In this document: positions 26,463-35,341 of the stretch, piece by piece
How the letters are laid out: the number at the start of each line of letters is the position of its first letter
Numbering within the stretch: the stretch's first letter is position 1
Source of the DNA: CBDDRG01 sp051306415
Lineage (GTDB): Bacteria > Pseudomonadota > Gammaproteobacteria > Pseudomonadales > Porticoccaceae
Direction of reading: 5' to 3'
Length of the DNA: 57,836 nt
Assembly: GCA_051306415.1 (NCBI GenBank)
Contig: JBPPNE010000074.1
Span: 1 to 57,836 of the forward strand
The notes under the pieces: model-generated
The model's input: the letters and a program-made list of their open reading frames with translations, nothing else
Told to the model about the DNA's origin: nothing
Database searches by the model: none
Translations under genes and position numbers: made by a program

Positions 26463-27140
26463 CTATTCCCGGTCGAAGCGCACGACTTTGCCGCTCTTGA
26501 AACGCAGCACCAACTGGTCACTTTCAAAGGAAAACTTCGCCTTTTTTCCATCCCGAATCGCCGCCGACCGAATCGTATCGCCATGCACTGAAAATGAGCC
26601 TTTGAGATCTCGGACTTGGCCGGCAAACGGAATATCGGACCACGCCAGGAGAGTTGCTTTTCCTTCTCGGCGGAAGGTGAGCCGGATCCTGACCTCGCCC
26701 ATTTTCGCGTCCACGTCTTTGGCCGTCCAAGTACCGTAAAGTTGCTCGGGTGGCCGAGAGGGCTTCTCGCCTTTCCCGATTTCAGCCGCAACAACGCTCG
26801 GTTTCATCTTCTCAACCGGCGTTCCATGAGCAAATGCTCCGCCCCATACAGCGGCTGCGGTGAAGAGGGCAATGATGCCTTTAATAAAGGGGGTACCGTC
26901 TTTACTTCTGTTGCGGTGGCGGATCGTCTCGTCGTAGAGAATCTCGCCGCTGATGCACTCACCGAGACCGGGCGTGGTCACGATCAATTCCCGCCAAGTA
27001 CGCCTTGCTGCCTCGGTTTGGGAAATCCCCAAGCAGGCAAAGCGTTTGTTGTAGGTAGGATTGCTTTCATCCATCGCCAGCAGGCCCTTATCAGCGGCGA
27101 CCAGCGCACTCGCGGTATCCATAATCTTAGTTGCATTCAT
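26463..27140 (-). CDS. chimeric gene: aldolase N-terminus fused to an exported protein
   Basis: Residues 1-82 or so are the start of a class I fructose-bisphosphate aldolase (ADKGLLAMDESNPTYNKRF, RELIVTTPGLGECISGEILYDETIRH). Near DGTPF the frame enters a signal-peptide-like segment (IKGIIALFTAAAVWGGAFAHG) and then about 120 residues with a lipocalin-like, lysine-rich beta pattern (LYGTWTAKDVDAKMGEVRIRLTF...VVRFDRE) that I do not recognise. The aldolase lacks its Schiff-base lysine, so it cannot be active. GGAG lies nine bases before the ATG. The exported part may be produced from an internal start. Confidence 0.65.
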   Translation of the reverse strand: MNATKIMDTASALVAADKGLLAMDESNPTYNKRFACLGISQTEAARRTWRELIVTTPGLGECISGEILYDETIRHRNRSKDGTPFIKGIIALFTAAAVWGGAFAHGTPVEKMKPSVVAAEIGKGEKPSRPPEQLYGTWTAKDVDAKMGEVRIRLTFRREGKATLLAWSDIPFAGQVRDLKGSFSVHGDTIRSAAIRDGKKAKFSFESDQLVLRFKSGKVVRFDRE

Positions 27141-27168
27141 TTTGCATTGCTCCATTTCCGCTGGCGCA

Positions 27169-28038
27169 CTACTTCGCCAGCTGCTTGCGGATGGATTCCA
27201 ACTCTTTCCGGCGCTTCGCAGTGGTCTTGGGGTAGGCCATGTCGAGTTCATTGAACGCATCCAGGATGGCTTGCAACACGATCAAACGTGCATTCTTTTT
27301 GTCATCGGCAGGAACGATGTACCAGGGGGCGTGATCGGTGCTTGTCGCGTTCAAGCAATCCTCATAGGCGGCCATGTAATGCGCCCAGTATTTCCGCTCG
27401 TGAAGATCTGCGTCGCCGAACTTCCAGTTCTTGTCCGGCTCATCGAGGCGATCAAGGAATCGCTTTCTCTGCTCTTCCTTCGACAAGTGAAGAAAGAACT
27501 TTATGATCCGCGTTCCGTTGCGGTAGAGATGGTTTTCCATATCCACGATGGAGCGATAGCGCTCCTTCCAGACGGTGTCCTCGTCGAGCAGTGCGTCCGG
27601 CAGTCCCTGCGTGCGCAGGATCTGCGGATGCACGCGGACGATCAGCACTTCCTCGTAATAGGAGCGGTTGAAGATGCCGATGCGGCCGCGTTCCGGCAGG
27701 GAGCGGGTGGTGCGCCACAGAAAGTCGTGCTCCAGCTCGGTAGCACTCGGGTGTTTGAAGCTGAACACCTGGCAGCCTTGCGGGTTGACGCCGGACATGA
27801 CGTGCCGGATGGCGCCGTCCTTGCCGGCAGCGTCCATCGCCTGAAAGATCAGCAGCAACGAATAGCGGTTGGAGGCGTAGTGAAGGCGCTGCAGTTCGCT
27901 TAGCTCCTCGACATTTCGTCGCAGGAATTTTTTGTATTTTTTCTTCGATTTGTACACCGGTTCGACCTGCGTCGGCCACTTTGCGAGATTGACCTTGTCG
28001 CCTTCCTGTACCCGGAAATCCTTTGAGTTGATTTTCAT
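27169..28038 (-). CDS. ppk2: polyphosphate kinase 2 (PPK2 family)
   Basis: About 289 residues, single-domain PPK2. Walker A is IFQAMDAAGKDGAI, Walker B is GIFNRSYYEEVLIVRVHP, and RNGTRIIKFFLHLSKEEQRKRFLDR and NWKFGDADLHERKYW follow, as in class I-type enzymes that phosphorylate ADP or other nucleoside diphosphates using polyphosphate. Three ATG codons are in tandem (28044, 28041, 28038). The third has the best spacing to AAAGG, though all three are possible. It follows a phosphoketolase tail remnant whose stop overlaps these ATGs. Confidence 0.92.
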   Translation of the reverse strand: MKINSKDFRVQEGDKVNLAKWPTQVEPVYKSKKKYKKFLRRNVEELSELQRLHYASNRYSLLLIFQAMDAAGKDGAIRHVMSGVNPQGCQVFSFKHPSATELEHDFLWRTTRSLPERGRIGIFNRSYYEEVLIVRVHPQILRTQGLPDALLDEDTVWKERYRSIVDMENHLYRNGTRIIKFFLHLSKEEQRKRFLDRLDEPDKNWKFGDADLHERKYWAHYMAAYEDCLNATSTDHAPWYIVPADDKKNARLIVLQAILDAFNELDMAYPKTTAKRRKELESIRKQLAK

Positions 28039-28040
28039 CA

Positions 28041-28205
28041 TCATCCTTTCGTCTGCGCCTCGGCCTGACTGAGGCCGTCTGGCGACTCTAGGGCGGGCAC
28101 TCGGTTGATGACGTCGGCGATAAAATGAAAGCCATCCAGATCATTCATCACTGCCGTGTCGAACGGAGTCGAGGTCGCGCCTGCCATTTCCGGGTTCGGT
28201 TTCAT
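28041..28205 (-). pseudogene. phosphoketolase C-terminal remnant
   Basis: A 54-residue frame from ATG 28205. Residues about 12-39 (STPFDTAVMNDLDGFHFIADVINRVPAL) match the phosphoketolase tail (TTPFDMVVLNDMDRFHLAQDVIDRVPGL). After that the frame diverges and ends QTKG. Four bases separate it from the DUF2254 stop and it overlaps the ppk2 start. Possibly translated as a peptide but not an enzyme. Confidence 0.75.
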
Positions 28206-28209
28206 AACC

Positions 28210-29556
28210 CTATGCCCTCTCTTCCTCTGCGCACAAAGCAGGCTCGGGTTCGAGCGCTTCGCGCACTTCCAACAACCGCTTTGCGATCCGCTCGCGATCA
28301 TGGGTGGCTTCGATGGTGCGGCCTGCCAATTCGGCCAGCCACTGCACCTGTTCGTGAAGTGCCTGCCGGCGGCGCGGACTGGTCGTGAGTTCGGCGAGGA
28401 CCGCGAAGGCGCTGAGCATGCGCGCCATGATGGCGACATTGCCTGCGGCGCTGCCCCGAATCTGATCGAACGCCTCGGCCAACAGTCCTTCAAAGGTCGG
28501 AACGATGGCAATCACACGCAGTGTTTCTCCCTCGTAACGGTGCGATAACGGGAATTGCCGACAGGCCAGCCGAGTCAGAATCGCCGTCAGATAATCCACG
28601 CACATCACGGCCGTCGAGGTGTCATTAACACCGGGCGAAAGCGCCTTCAATGCCATATCCACGATCTGTCTGATACCGAAAGAAGGATCCTGTTCCACCG
28701 TGCGATGGCGGCTGATGCTGTAAGCCTTATTCAGGGCAGCAATCATCTCCTGATCCGGCGGGTAAGTCAGGGCGAGCGACGCCAACGCAGCATCTTGCAC
28801 AACGAACGCGCCGACGCCGTGCTCCATCTGCACGATGGTCTTCCTGTCCCGCGCCAAGCCCAGGAGGGCATCATTATCCACGCTCTGTATGTAGCCGCTC
28901 GCGGCTGCCGGCACTGCGTACCAGGTCCTCTCATCCAGAGACCGAAGCACCTGGTCCTGGCCCTCATCTTCATCGGGTCCGTGTCCCAGTTTTTCCGGAA
29001 ATAGCCGGTCAATGGCCGCGATGGCTTCACGAGCAACCGAGGCGATGATGTTGGAAGCCTGGATCGACGAGGCGATGTGATGAATGAAATAAATAAGGAC
29101 GCCAACGCCGCAGAGCGCCAGGATAAATGCAAAGAAAACCGCCATGCTTGGCACGAATTCGGTTTCACCGCCGCGAATGGTGCGCAACACGATCAGGCAA
29201 TAGACAAAAGTTCCGCCGAAGATACCGAGTGTGACCTGCGTGACGCGGCTGCGCATGAAGTTCCGCAAGATGCGCGAGGTGTACTGACCCGAAGCCAGAG
29301 TCATTGCCAGCAGAGTCATGGAAAACGTGATACCCATAACGGATATCATCGAACCGGCAAGCGTCGCCAACATCTGGCGCGCCCCTTCCGTCCCGGTCCC
29401 AAACAGGCGTGGCCACTGGTTCATCCATTGGGCACTCCCGGCGGAGTCTACTTCGATCAACGCTGCCGCTAAGACAATACTGACCGCGACCATCAGCAAA
29501 GGCATAAACCAGAAGCTTGCCCGCAGATCGCCCCAAATTTGTCTCAATTTATTCAT
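28210..29556 (-). CDS. DUF2254 membrane protein
   Basis: A 448-residue protein of unknown function. The N-terminal half has four hydrophobic segments (FWFMPLLMVAVSIVLAAALI; MISVMGITFSMTLLAMTLA; VTLGIFGGTFVYCLIVL; MAVFFAFILALCGVGVLIYF) and the C-terminal half is soluble, with the family block QDPSFGIRQIVDMALKALSPGVNDTSTA. It overlaps the phosphoketolase stop by eight bases. Two partial copies lie downstream (25766 and 23722). The function may be membrane-related stress; nothing in the sequence proves it. Confidence 0.85.
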   Translation of the reverse strand: MNKLRQIWGDLRASFWFMPLLMVAVSIVLAAALIEVDSAGSAQWMNQWPRLFGTGTEGARQMLATLAGSMISVMGITFSMTLLAMTLASGQYTSRILRNFMRSRVTQVTLGIFGGTFVYCLIVLRTIRGGETEFVPSMAVFFAFILALCGVGVLIYFIHHIASSIQASNIIASVAREAIAAIDRLFPEKLGHGPDEDEGQDQVLRSLDERTWYAVPAAASGYIQSVDNDALLGLARDRKTIVQMEHGVGAFVVQDAALASLALTYPPDQEMIAALNKAYSISRHRTVEQDPSFGIRQIVDMALKALSPGVNDTSTAVMCVDYLTAILTRLACRQFPLSHRYEGETLRVIAIVPTFEGLLAEAFDQIRGSAAGNVAIMARMLSAFAVLAELTTSPRRRQALHEQVQWLAELAGRTIEATHDRERIAKRLLEVREALEPEPALCAEEERA

Positions 29557-31921
29557 GGATTGGTTTCCATTTCCAATCCCGAATCTCTGGCATATCCTGG
29601 CCGTGCTGTCGTATGTATTGCGTGTGTTCGATGAGTTTATCGCGGATGACTTGGGTTAAGTGCGCGGCACGAGACCCCAAACCCGGCACCCGATCAATCA
29701 CGTCTTGGGCCAAGTGGAAGCGATCCATATCATTCAACACCACCATGTCGAACGGCGTGGTGGTTGTGCCTTCTTCCTTGTAGCCGCGCACGTGCAGATT
29801 AGCGTGGTTGGCGCGCCGATACGTCAGTTGATGGATCAGCGAGGGATAACCATGGTAGGCGAAGACAATGGGTTTATCTGTGGTGAATAAAACATCGAAA
29901 TCCTTGTCGCTAAAACCATGGGGATGCTCACTCTGGGGCTGCAGCGCCATCAAGTCCACCACGTTGATGACGCGTATTTTGAGTTCCGGCAGATGCTGTC
30001 TAAGCAGGTCCACCGCCGCCAGCGTCTCCAGCGTCGGCACGTCGCCGCAGCAGGCCATGACCACATCGGGATCTCCCCCTTCGTCGTTGCTGGCCCATTC
30101 CCAGATGCCAAGCCCGGCGGTGCAGTGTTTGATCGCCGCATCCATGTCCAGCCATTGCAGTTCAGGCTGCTTGCCGGCCACAATCACATTGACGTAATGG
30201 CGGCTGCGCAGGCAATGGTCGGTCACCGACAGCAGGGTGTTGGCATCGGGCGGCAGATAGATACGGATGACTTCAGCCTTCTTGTTTGCCACCAGGTCGA
30301 TAAACCCCGGGTCCTGATGGCTGAAGCCATTGTGGTCCTGCCGCCACACGTGCGAAGACAGCAAATAGTTCAGCGAGGCAATAGGCCGACGCCACGCAAT
30401 GTCGCGTGTCACGTCGAGCCACTTGGCATGCTGGTTGAACATCGAATCGACTATGTGGATGAAGGCTTCATAGCAGGAGAAAAAGCCATGTCGCCCGGTC
30501 AGCAGATAACCTTCGAGCCAGCCCTGACACTGATGCTCACTCAACATCTCCATCACCCTGCCATCGGGCGCGACATGCTCGTCGCCGGGAAGAATCTCTG
30601 CCGTCGAACAGCGGTTCGTCACTTCGAACAGCGCATTCCAGCGATTCGACGCGGTTTCGTCCGGGCTGAAAATACGGAAGTTGCGTGCCTCGGCGTTGAG
30701 CTTCATCACGTCGCGCATGAACGCACCCTGCGCGCGCGTCGCTTCGGCTACCACCTCGCCGGGCTTCGGCACCTTGACCGCATAGTCGCGGAAGTCCGGC
30801 ATTTTCAGATCGCGCAGCAGCATGCCGCCATTGGCGTGCGGGTTGGCGCCCATGCGCCGCTCGCCTGTCGGCGCCAGTTCGGCCAGTTCCGCTATCAGCC
30901 TGCCCTGGGCATCGAATAATTCTTCCGGACGGTAACTTTTCATCCACTGCTCGAGTATCTTCAAGTGCTTGGGTTTTGTCGCAAGCTCTGCAACCGGCAC
31001 CTGGTGCGCGCGAAAGGTCCCTTCGATCTGTTTGCCATCCACTGTTTCAGGTCCGGTCCAGCCTTTCGGCGAGCGCAGGATGATCATGGGCCAGCGTGGG
31101 CGCTCGCCAAACCCATTGGCGCGCGCGTCGCGCTGGATGCGCTGGATCTCGGCAACCACGATGTCGAGGGTGGCCGCCATTAACTGATGCATCTGCTCGG
31201 GGTCGTCGTCCTCGACGAAATACGGCGTGTAGCCATAGCCGCGGAACAGCGCCTCCAACTCGTCGCGGGAAATGCGCGCCAGCACGGTGGGGCCGGCGAT
31301 CTTGTAGCCGTTCAGGTGCAGAATGGGTAGCACGGCACCGTCGTGAACCGGATTGAGAAATTTGTTCGAGTGCCAACTGGTGGCCATCGGGCCGGTTTCT
31401 GCCTCGCCATCGCCCACCACGCAGGCCACCAGCAGATCGGGGTTGTCGAACGCTGCACCATAGGCATGTGAAAGCGCATAGCCGAGTTCGCCGCCTTCGT
31501 TGATGGAGCCCGGGGTTTCCGGTGCAACGTGGCTGGGGATGCCGCCGGGAAAGGAAAACTGGGTGAACAATTTCTTCATCCCCGCTTCATCCTGGGAAAT
31601 ATTTGGATACACCTCGCTGTAAGTCCCCTCCAGATAGGTGTTGGCCACCAACCCCGGCCCGCCATGCCCGGGGCCGGTGACATTGATGATGCTCAGGTCG
31701 TATTGCTGGATGATCCGGTTGAGGTGGACATATACAAAATTTAGTCCCGGCGTGGTCCCCCAATGCCCCAGCAATCTGGGCTTGATGTGTTCCAACTTCA
31801 AAGGTTGTTTGAGTAGCGGATTATCGTAAAGATAAATCTGGCCGACCGACAGATAGTTGGCGGCGCGCCAGTAGGCATCCATCTTGTCGCGCAGTTGCGG
31901 GGAAAGCGTTTTTGTCTTCAT
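29549..31921 (-). CDS. xfp: phosphoketolase (xylulose-5-P / fructose-6-P)
   Basis: A 790-residue thiamine-diphosphate enzyme cleaving xylulose-5-P (and often fructose-6-P) with phosphate to acetyl phosphate plus glyceraldehyde-3-P or erythrose-4-P. Signatures: NYLSVGQIYL, LLGHWGTTPGLNFVYVH, TGPGHGGPG, SFPGGIPSHVAPETPGS, the ThDP motif GDGEAETGP, SSHVWRQDHNGFSHQDPG and FAYHGYPSLIHQL. Full family length. Its product feeds acetate kinase encoded just upstream. The start overlaps the YihY-like stop by four bases. Two tail remnants show this gene has been copied within the island. Confidence 0.97.
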   Translation of the reverse strand: MKTKTLSPQLRDKMDAYWRAANYLSVGQIYLYDNPLLKQPLKLEHIKPRLLGHWGTTPGLNFVYVHLNRIIQQYDLSIINVTGPGHGGPGLVANTYLEGTYSEVYPNISQDEAGMKKLFTQFSFPGGIPSHVAPETPGSINEGGELGYALSHAYGAAFDNPDLLVACVVGDGEAETGPMATSWHSNKFLNPVHDGAVLPILHLNGYKIAGPTVLARISRDELEALFRGYGYTPYFVEDDDPEQMHQLMAATLDIVVAEIQRIQRDARANGFGERPRWPMIILRSPKGWTGPETVDGKQIEGTFRAHQVPVAELATKPKHLKILEQWMKSYRPEELFDAQGRLIAELAELAPTGERRMGANPHANGGMLLRDLKMPDFRDYAVKVPKPGEVVAEATRAQGAFMRDVMKLNAEARNFRIFSPDETASNRWNALFEVTNRCSTAEILPGDEHVAPDGRVMEMLSEHQCQGWLEGYLLTGRHGFFSCYEAFIHIVDSMFNQHAKWLDVTRDIAWRRPIASLNYLLSSHVWRQDHNGFSHQDPGFIDLVANKKAEVIRIYLPPDANTLLSVTDHCLRSRHYVNVIVAGKQPELQWLDMDAAIKHCTAGLGIWEWASNDEGGDPDVVMACCGDVPTLETLAAVDLLRQHLPELKIRVINVVDLMALQPQSEHPHGFSDKDFDVLFTTDKPIVFAYHGYPSLIHQLTYRRANHANLHVRGYKEEGTTTTPFDMVVLNDMDRFHLAQDVIDRVPGLGSRAAHLTQVIRDKLIEHTQYIRQHGQDMPEIRDWKWKPIHE

Positions 31922-32811
31922 GGTTCAGTTCCTTTTGTATTGTGCGCCGGAATTGTGTCTGCCGGCGCTGAATGCGTTTCGTCCTGAGCGGCGGACAGGC
32001 AGGCGCCGAATATGAAAATGCTCCCGGAAAGGTAAATCCACAGCAGCAATGCCATGATCCCGCCGAACGTCCCATAGACCGCGTTTAATGTGGAAAAATT
32101 CTTGAGGTAGATCACGAATAGACTTTCGGCCGCCAGCAAGAGCGCCGTGGCGCACAGGGCGGCGACCCAGACTTCGGAAAAGCGCGTAGGCCGGCGCGGA
32201 GCCAGCCGGTAAAACAGGCTCAGACCAAAGAACAGCGCCAGCAAGGGGATGAAAAAGCTCCCCAGGGTATAGACCCAGGAACGGAAATCATTCATGGGGA
32301 ACAGCCAGTCCCTCGCCATTTGCGCCGGCATTGGCGCGCCTATGCTCAAAAGCACCACACCCGCCGTGATTCCGAGCAGCACCAGGCTTTTGAGCGGCAG
32401 CCGCCACCAACTGTACCCCTCTGTGCCCCAAGCGTGGTTGGTCGCGCTGATGAGGGTGGTGAAGCATTGCAGGGTGACCCAGACCAGGATGAGAAACGCG
32501 ATCGCCCCCGCCTGCCCACGCGCTTTGATCACGCCAGCGACGGTGTCAAAAATGTAAGCTTGCTTGTCACCACTTAGCGGGACGAAGGTTTCAACATAGG
32601 CAATGACCTCCGTTGCGGCCCGGTCCCGATCAATAAAGGCCGAGGAGATCGTGACGAGCAGGACCATCAAGGGAAACAGTGAGAAGAACGCGTTGAAGGC
32701 AAACGCTCCCGCCCACTTTGTCCCGTCGATCCGGAGAAACTTTCTGGCCGCGAGACGAAATATCGCCCATGCCTGGCGTGCTCCCTGGTTAAGCCGGTTT
32801 TGCCCATGCAT
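31918..32811 (-). CDS. YihY/BrkB family inner-membrane protein
   Basis: About 297 residues with six hydrophobic segments. Family signatures are GAFAFNAFFSLFPLMVLLVTI, the LILVWVTLQCFTTLISATNHAWGTE segment, FYRLAPRRP and VYGTFGGIMALLLWIYLSGSIFIFGA near the C-terminus. The family was once called RNase BN but is a membrane protein of unclear function. The ATG at 32811 has GAAAGAG upstream; a GTG three codons earlier is possible. It lies between ackA and xfp and overlaps xfp by four bases. Confidence 0.87.
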   Translation of the reverse strand: MHGQNRLNQGARQAWAIFRLAARKFLRIDGTKWAGAFAFNAFFSLFPLMVLLVTISSAFIDRDRAATEVIAYVETFVPLSGDKQAYIFDTVAGVIKARGQAGAIAFLILVWVTLQCFTTLISATNHAWGTEGYSWWRLPLKSLVLLGITAGVVLLSIGAPMPAQMARDWLFPMNDFRSWVYTLGSFFIPLLALFFGLSLFYRLAPRRPTRFSEVWVAALCATALLLAAESLFVIYLKNFSTLNAVYGTFGGIMALLLWIYLSGSIFIFGACLSAAQDETHSAPADTIPAHNTKGTEP

Positions 32812-32883
32812 CTTGCGCACTCTTTCTTTGCCGACGGAGCCAGGCCTTGCTTCCTGGCCGAGCGACGATAGAGGCGGGCGGGA

Positions 32884-34128
32884 TCATTCGGCGGCGCCTA
32901 CAATCGACAGCCCGGCACTTGGCGGAACCTCGTTCTCGAGTGTTGTTTTCACTATGTTCCACACCGAGCGTGCAATCATCAGTTCTTCGTCCGTGCGCAT
33001 GACGCGGACTGCAACCCGGCTGGCCGCTGCGGAAATCACGCCGTCCTTTGCAGTATTGTGCTGCTCGTCGAGTTCGATGCCAAGAAATTCCAGGCCGACG
33101 CAAATCCGCGCGCGGACGAGAGGCGCGTTCTCTCCGATGCCGCCTGCGAACACCAGCGTATCCAATCCGCCCAGGGCCGCGGCGTAGGCGCCAATCCATT
33201 TCTTGGCCTGGTAGCAAAACAGCGCGATCGCCTCCGCCGCGCGCACGTCCTGGGTTTCACGTTCGAGCAGGTCGCGCATGTCGGAACTGGTCTCCGATAC
33301 GCCGAGCAGCCCGGACGCTTGGTTCACCATATCCTGAAATTGTGTGGCACTCATATTCTCGGTACGCGCCAGGTACGAGACCAGTCCCGGATCCAGATCT
33401 CCCGAACGACTGCTCATCACCAACCCTGATGTCGGAGTGAAGCCCATGCTGGTGTCGATGCTCTTTCCGTCGCGCACGGCGGCCAGGCTCGCACCGTTAC
33501 CGAGGTGGGCCAGGATCACACGGCCCGTGGTTGCCGCCGGGTCGCCGAGGCGGACGAGTTCTTCCATAAGGTATTCATAAGACAAGCCATGGAATCCGTA
33601 ACGGCGTACACCCGCCGCCTCGTAGCGGCGCGGAATCGGCAACAGACTGGCAACCCGCGGCATGCCGCGGTGAAACGCGGTGTCAAAACACGCCACTTGC
33701 GGCAATGATGGGTGGCGCTGGCGGATTGCCTCGATCAGTTCGATCTCCAATGGCAAATGCTCCGGGTCATACGGCGTGATGCGGTGCAGTGCGTCGAGCA
33801 ACGCTGGCGTAACCCGCTCTGGCTCGCTATGCGTCATGCCGTGCACCACCCGATGTCCCACGGCTTTAACCGAGGCAAAATCCTGCTGCGTTTCGAGCCA
33901 ATCCAGCAGAAAGGCAATCGCCGAAGCGCGATCATTGGTGTCGAGGGTGTGGCTGTCCTGTAATTTCCCGGTAGCGTCCGTGAAACTCAAATTCGTGCCG
34001 CTCAGGCCAATACGATCAAGCTTCCCATGAAGCCCTCGTTGCAGCGATTCGCCTGTACGAAACAACGCGAACTTGATGCTCGACGAACCGCCGTTGATCG
34101 TCAGAATGTACGAGTCGGTGGATTTCAT
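32884..34128 (-). CDS. ackA: acetate kinase
   Basis: A 414-residue ASKHA-fold kinase converting acetyl phosphate and ADP to acetate and ATP. Motifs: TINGGSSSIKFALF at the start, AVGHRVVHG, ACFDTAFH, RRYGFHGLSYEYL, AHLGNGASLAAVRDGKSIDTSMGFTP and FAGGIGENAP. Full length for the family. With phosphoketolase two genes downstream it completes an ATP-yielding acetyl phosphate branch. No pta gene is visible here. AAGGAG precedes the ATG. Confidence 0.96.
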   Translation of the reverse strand: MKSTDSYILTINGGSSSIKFALFRTGESLQRGLHGKLDRIGLSGTNLSFTDATGKLQDSHTLDTNDRASAIAFLLDWLETQQDFASVKAVGHRVVHGMTHSEPERVTPALLDALHRITPYDPEHLPLEIELIEAIRQRHPSLPQVACFDTAFHRGMPRVASLLPIPRRYEAAGVRRYGFHGLSYEYLMEELVRLGDPAATTGRVILAHLGNGASLAAVRDGKSIDTSMGFTPTSGLVMSSRSGDLDPGLVSYLARTENMSATQFQDMVNQASGLLGVSETSSDMRDLLERETQDVRAAEAIALFCYQAKKWIGAYAAALGGLDTLVFAGGIGENAPLVRARICVGLEFLGIELDEQHNTAKDGVISAAASRVAVRVMRTDEELMIARSVWNIVKTTLENEVPPSAGLSIVGAAE

Positions 34129-34262
34129 GGAAGACTCCTTCGTCGTTCTGAAAACCGAACGAATCCAGTTTCGTGCACATCCAGGACCACGCGGGCAATG
34201 GCTGTCACTAGCCCTGGTGTCTCGCGTCCCTTATTACTGCGCGCCAGCGGGCGGTCCAAATG

Positions 34263-34652
34263 TTACGCCTTGAGGCTCGTGCAGACCCGCTGCAGCAGTG
34301 CCCGTACTTCCCTGCCAAGGGCATGCACATCCGGTTTGTCGACCAACTGTAACACGGCCTCGGGATCCATGAAGGCAACCGTTATGGTTTTATCGGCTTC
34401 TTCGCGCACAACCACGTTGCACGGCAACAGCAATCCAATGTCGGGGTCGGCCTCAAGCGCGCGGTGCGCGAGCGGGGGATTGCACGCACCGAGAATACGA
34501 TAGCGCCGCTGCTCGATATTGAGCTTGGCTTTCAGCGTGGCCTTGACGTCTATATCGGTGAGCACACCGAAGCCCTCCTTTTTCAGGGCCTCGATGACTC
34601 GTGCGACGGCAGTATCAAAAGGTAACGTTAGCTGGACGCTAAATCCGTACAT
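34263..34652 (-). CDS. DUF302 domain protein
   Basis: A 129-residue soluble protein with the DUF302 pattern: an N-terminal TLPFDTAVARVIEALKKEGFGVLTDIDV, then RYRILGACNPPLAHRALEADPDIGLLLPCNVVV and AFMDPEAVLQL. Function is unknown; DUF302 genes often lie near metal or redox genes. AAGGA precedes the ATG. It stands between the metal-related genes and acetate kinase, 134 bases before ackA, and may be the first gene of the carbon module. Confidence 0.87.
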   Translation of the reverse strand: MYGFSVQLTLPFDTAVARVIEALKKEGFGVLTDIDVKATLKAKLNIEQRRYRILGACNPPLAHRALEADPDIGLLLPCNVVVREEADKTITVAFMDPEAVLQLVDKPDVHALGREVRALLQRVCTSLKA

Positions 34653-34768
34653 GGGATGGTTCCTTCAGAATTGGTACTGCGAGTGAATAATGCGTTTCAT
34701 TTCAGCTGCCACTGGAATGAGCGTGGCGCGTCGCCTCCGGCACGCGCAATTTTCAGCTCAATTCACTG
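34653..34768. other. intergenic with GC-rich dyad
   Basis: Minus-strand bases around 34709-34735 can form a stem (GCGCGT paired with ACGCGC, with a partly paired GCC/GGC inside). There is no T-run on the minus strand, but AATTTT follows on the plus strand. It may be a weak terminator between the Met-rich protein gene and DUF302; this is uncertain. Confidence 0.25.
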
Positions 34769-35212
34769 TCATTTGGCAGGCATGGTCTCTGTCATCTGGT
34801 CATGCTGCATCATTTGCTCCATCATCATCTGCATCATGTCCATGCGATTTGCCATCATTTCCTGGCGCTGTGCCATGTCGCCACCTGTCATGTTTTTGTT
34901 GCCGCCCATTGCCATGCCACCGGACTGGCTGCTGTCCAGCATCATCGGACCGCCCATGCTGCGCATCGACTTCATGTTTTCCTGCATGGCCTGCATGTGC
35001 TCCTGCATCAGCTTCTGACGTTCCTTCGGGTCGTTTGTTGCCCGGACCTTCTCCATCTGCTGCTGCATTTTTTTCATATCCCCCTGCATCTGAGACATTT
35101 GCTTGTCCATACGCATTCCCGGCGCGGCGGGCGCGGTTTCTTCCTTCGCCGATACGATAGATGCGGACAGGAAGCTGGCAACGATTGTGGCAACTAGTAT
35201 TGAGGTTTTCAT
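34769..35212 (-). CDS. exported Met-rich protein, probably metal-binding
   Basis: A 147-residue protein. A signal peptide (MKTSILVATIVASFLSASIVSAKE) is followed by a helical region very rich in Met, Gln and Lys (MDKQMSQMQGDMKKMQQQMEK...) and a C-terminal NRMDMMQMMMEQMMQHD block. Periplasmic Met-rich proteins commonly bind Cu(I) or Ag(I), which fits the CopB ATPase gene upstream. AAGGA precedes ATG 35212; a longer frame to 35317 adds no sensible sequence. Confidence 0.75.
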   Translation of the reverse strand: MKTSILVATIVASFLSASIVSAKEETAPAAPGMRMDKQMSQMQGDMKKMQQQMEKVRATNDPKERQKLMQEHMQAMQENMKSMRSMGGPMMLDSSQSGGMAMGGNKNMTGGDMAQRQEMMANRMDMMQMMMEQMMQHDQMTETMPAK

Positions 35213-35341
35213 TGTAGGTTTTCCTTCAGGGTTGAATAGATCAATGTTTCCGTTACTGGCGACTGCTGGTCGTGAAGGCTTGGCGTGAACACAACGCAAC
35301 ACGTCCACGTCAGGCAAGTCGTGTTTCTGACAGCTATACGT

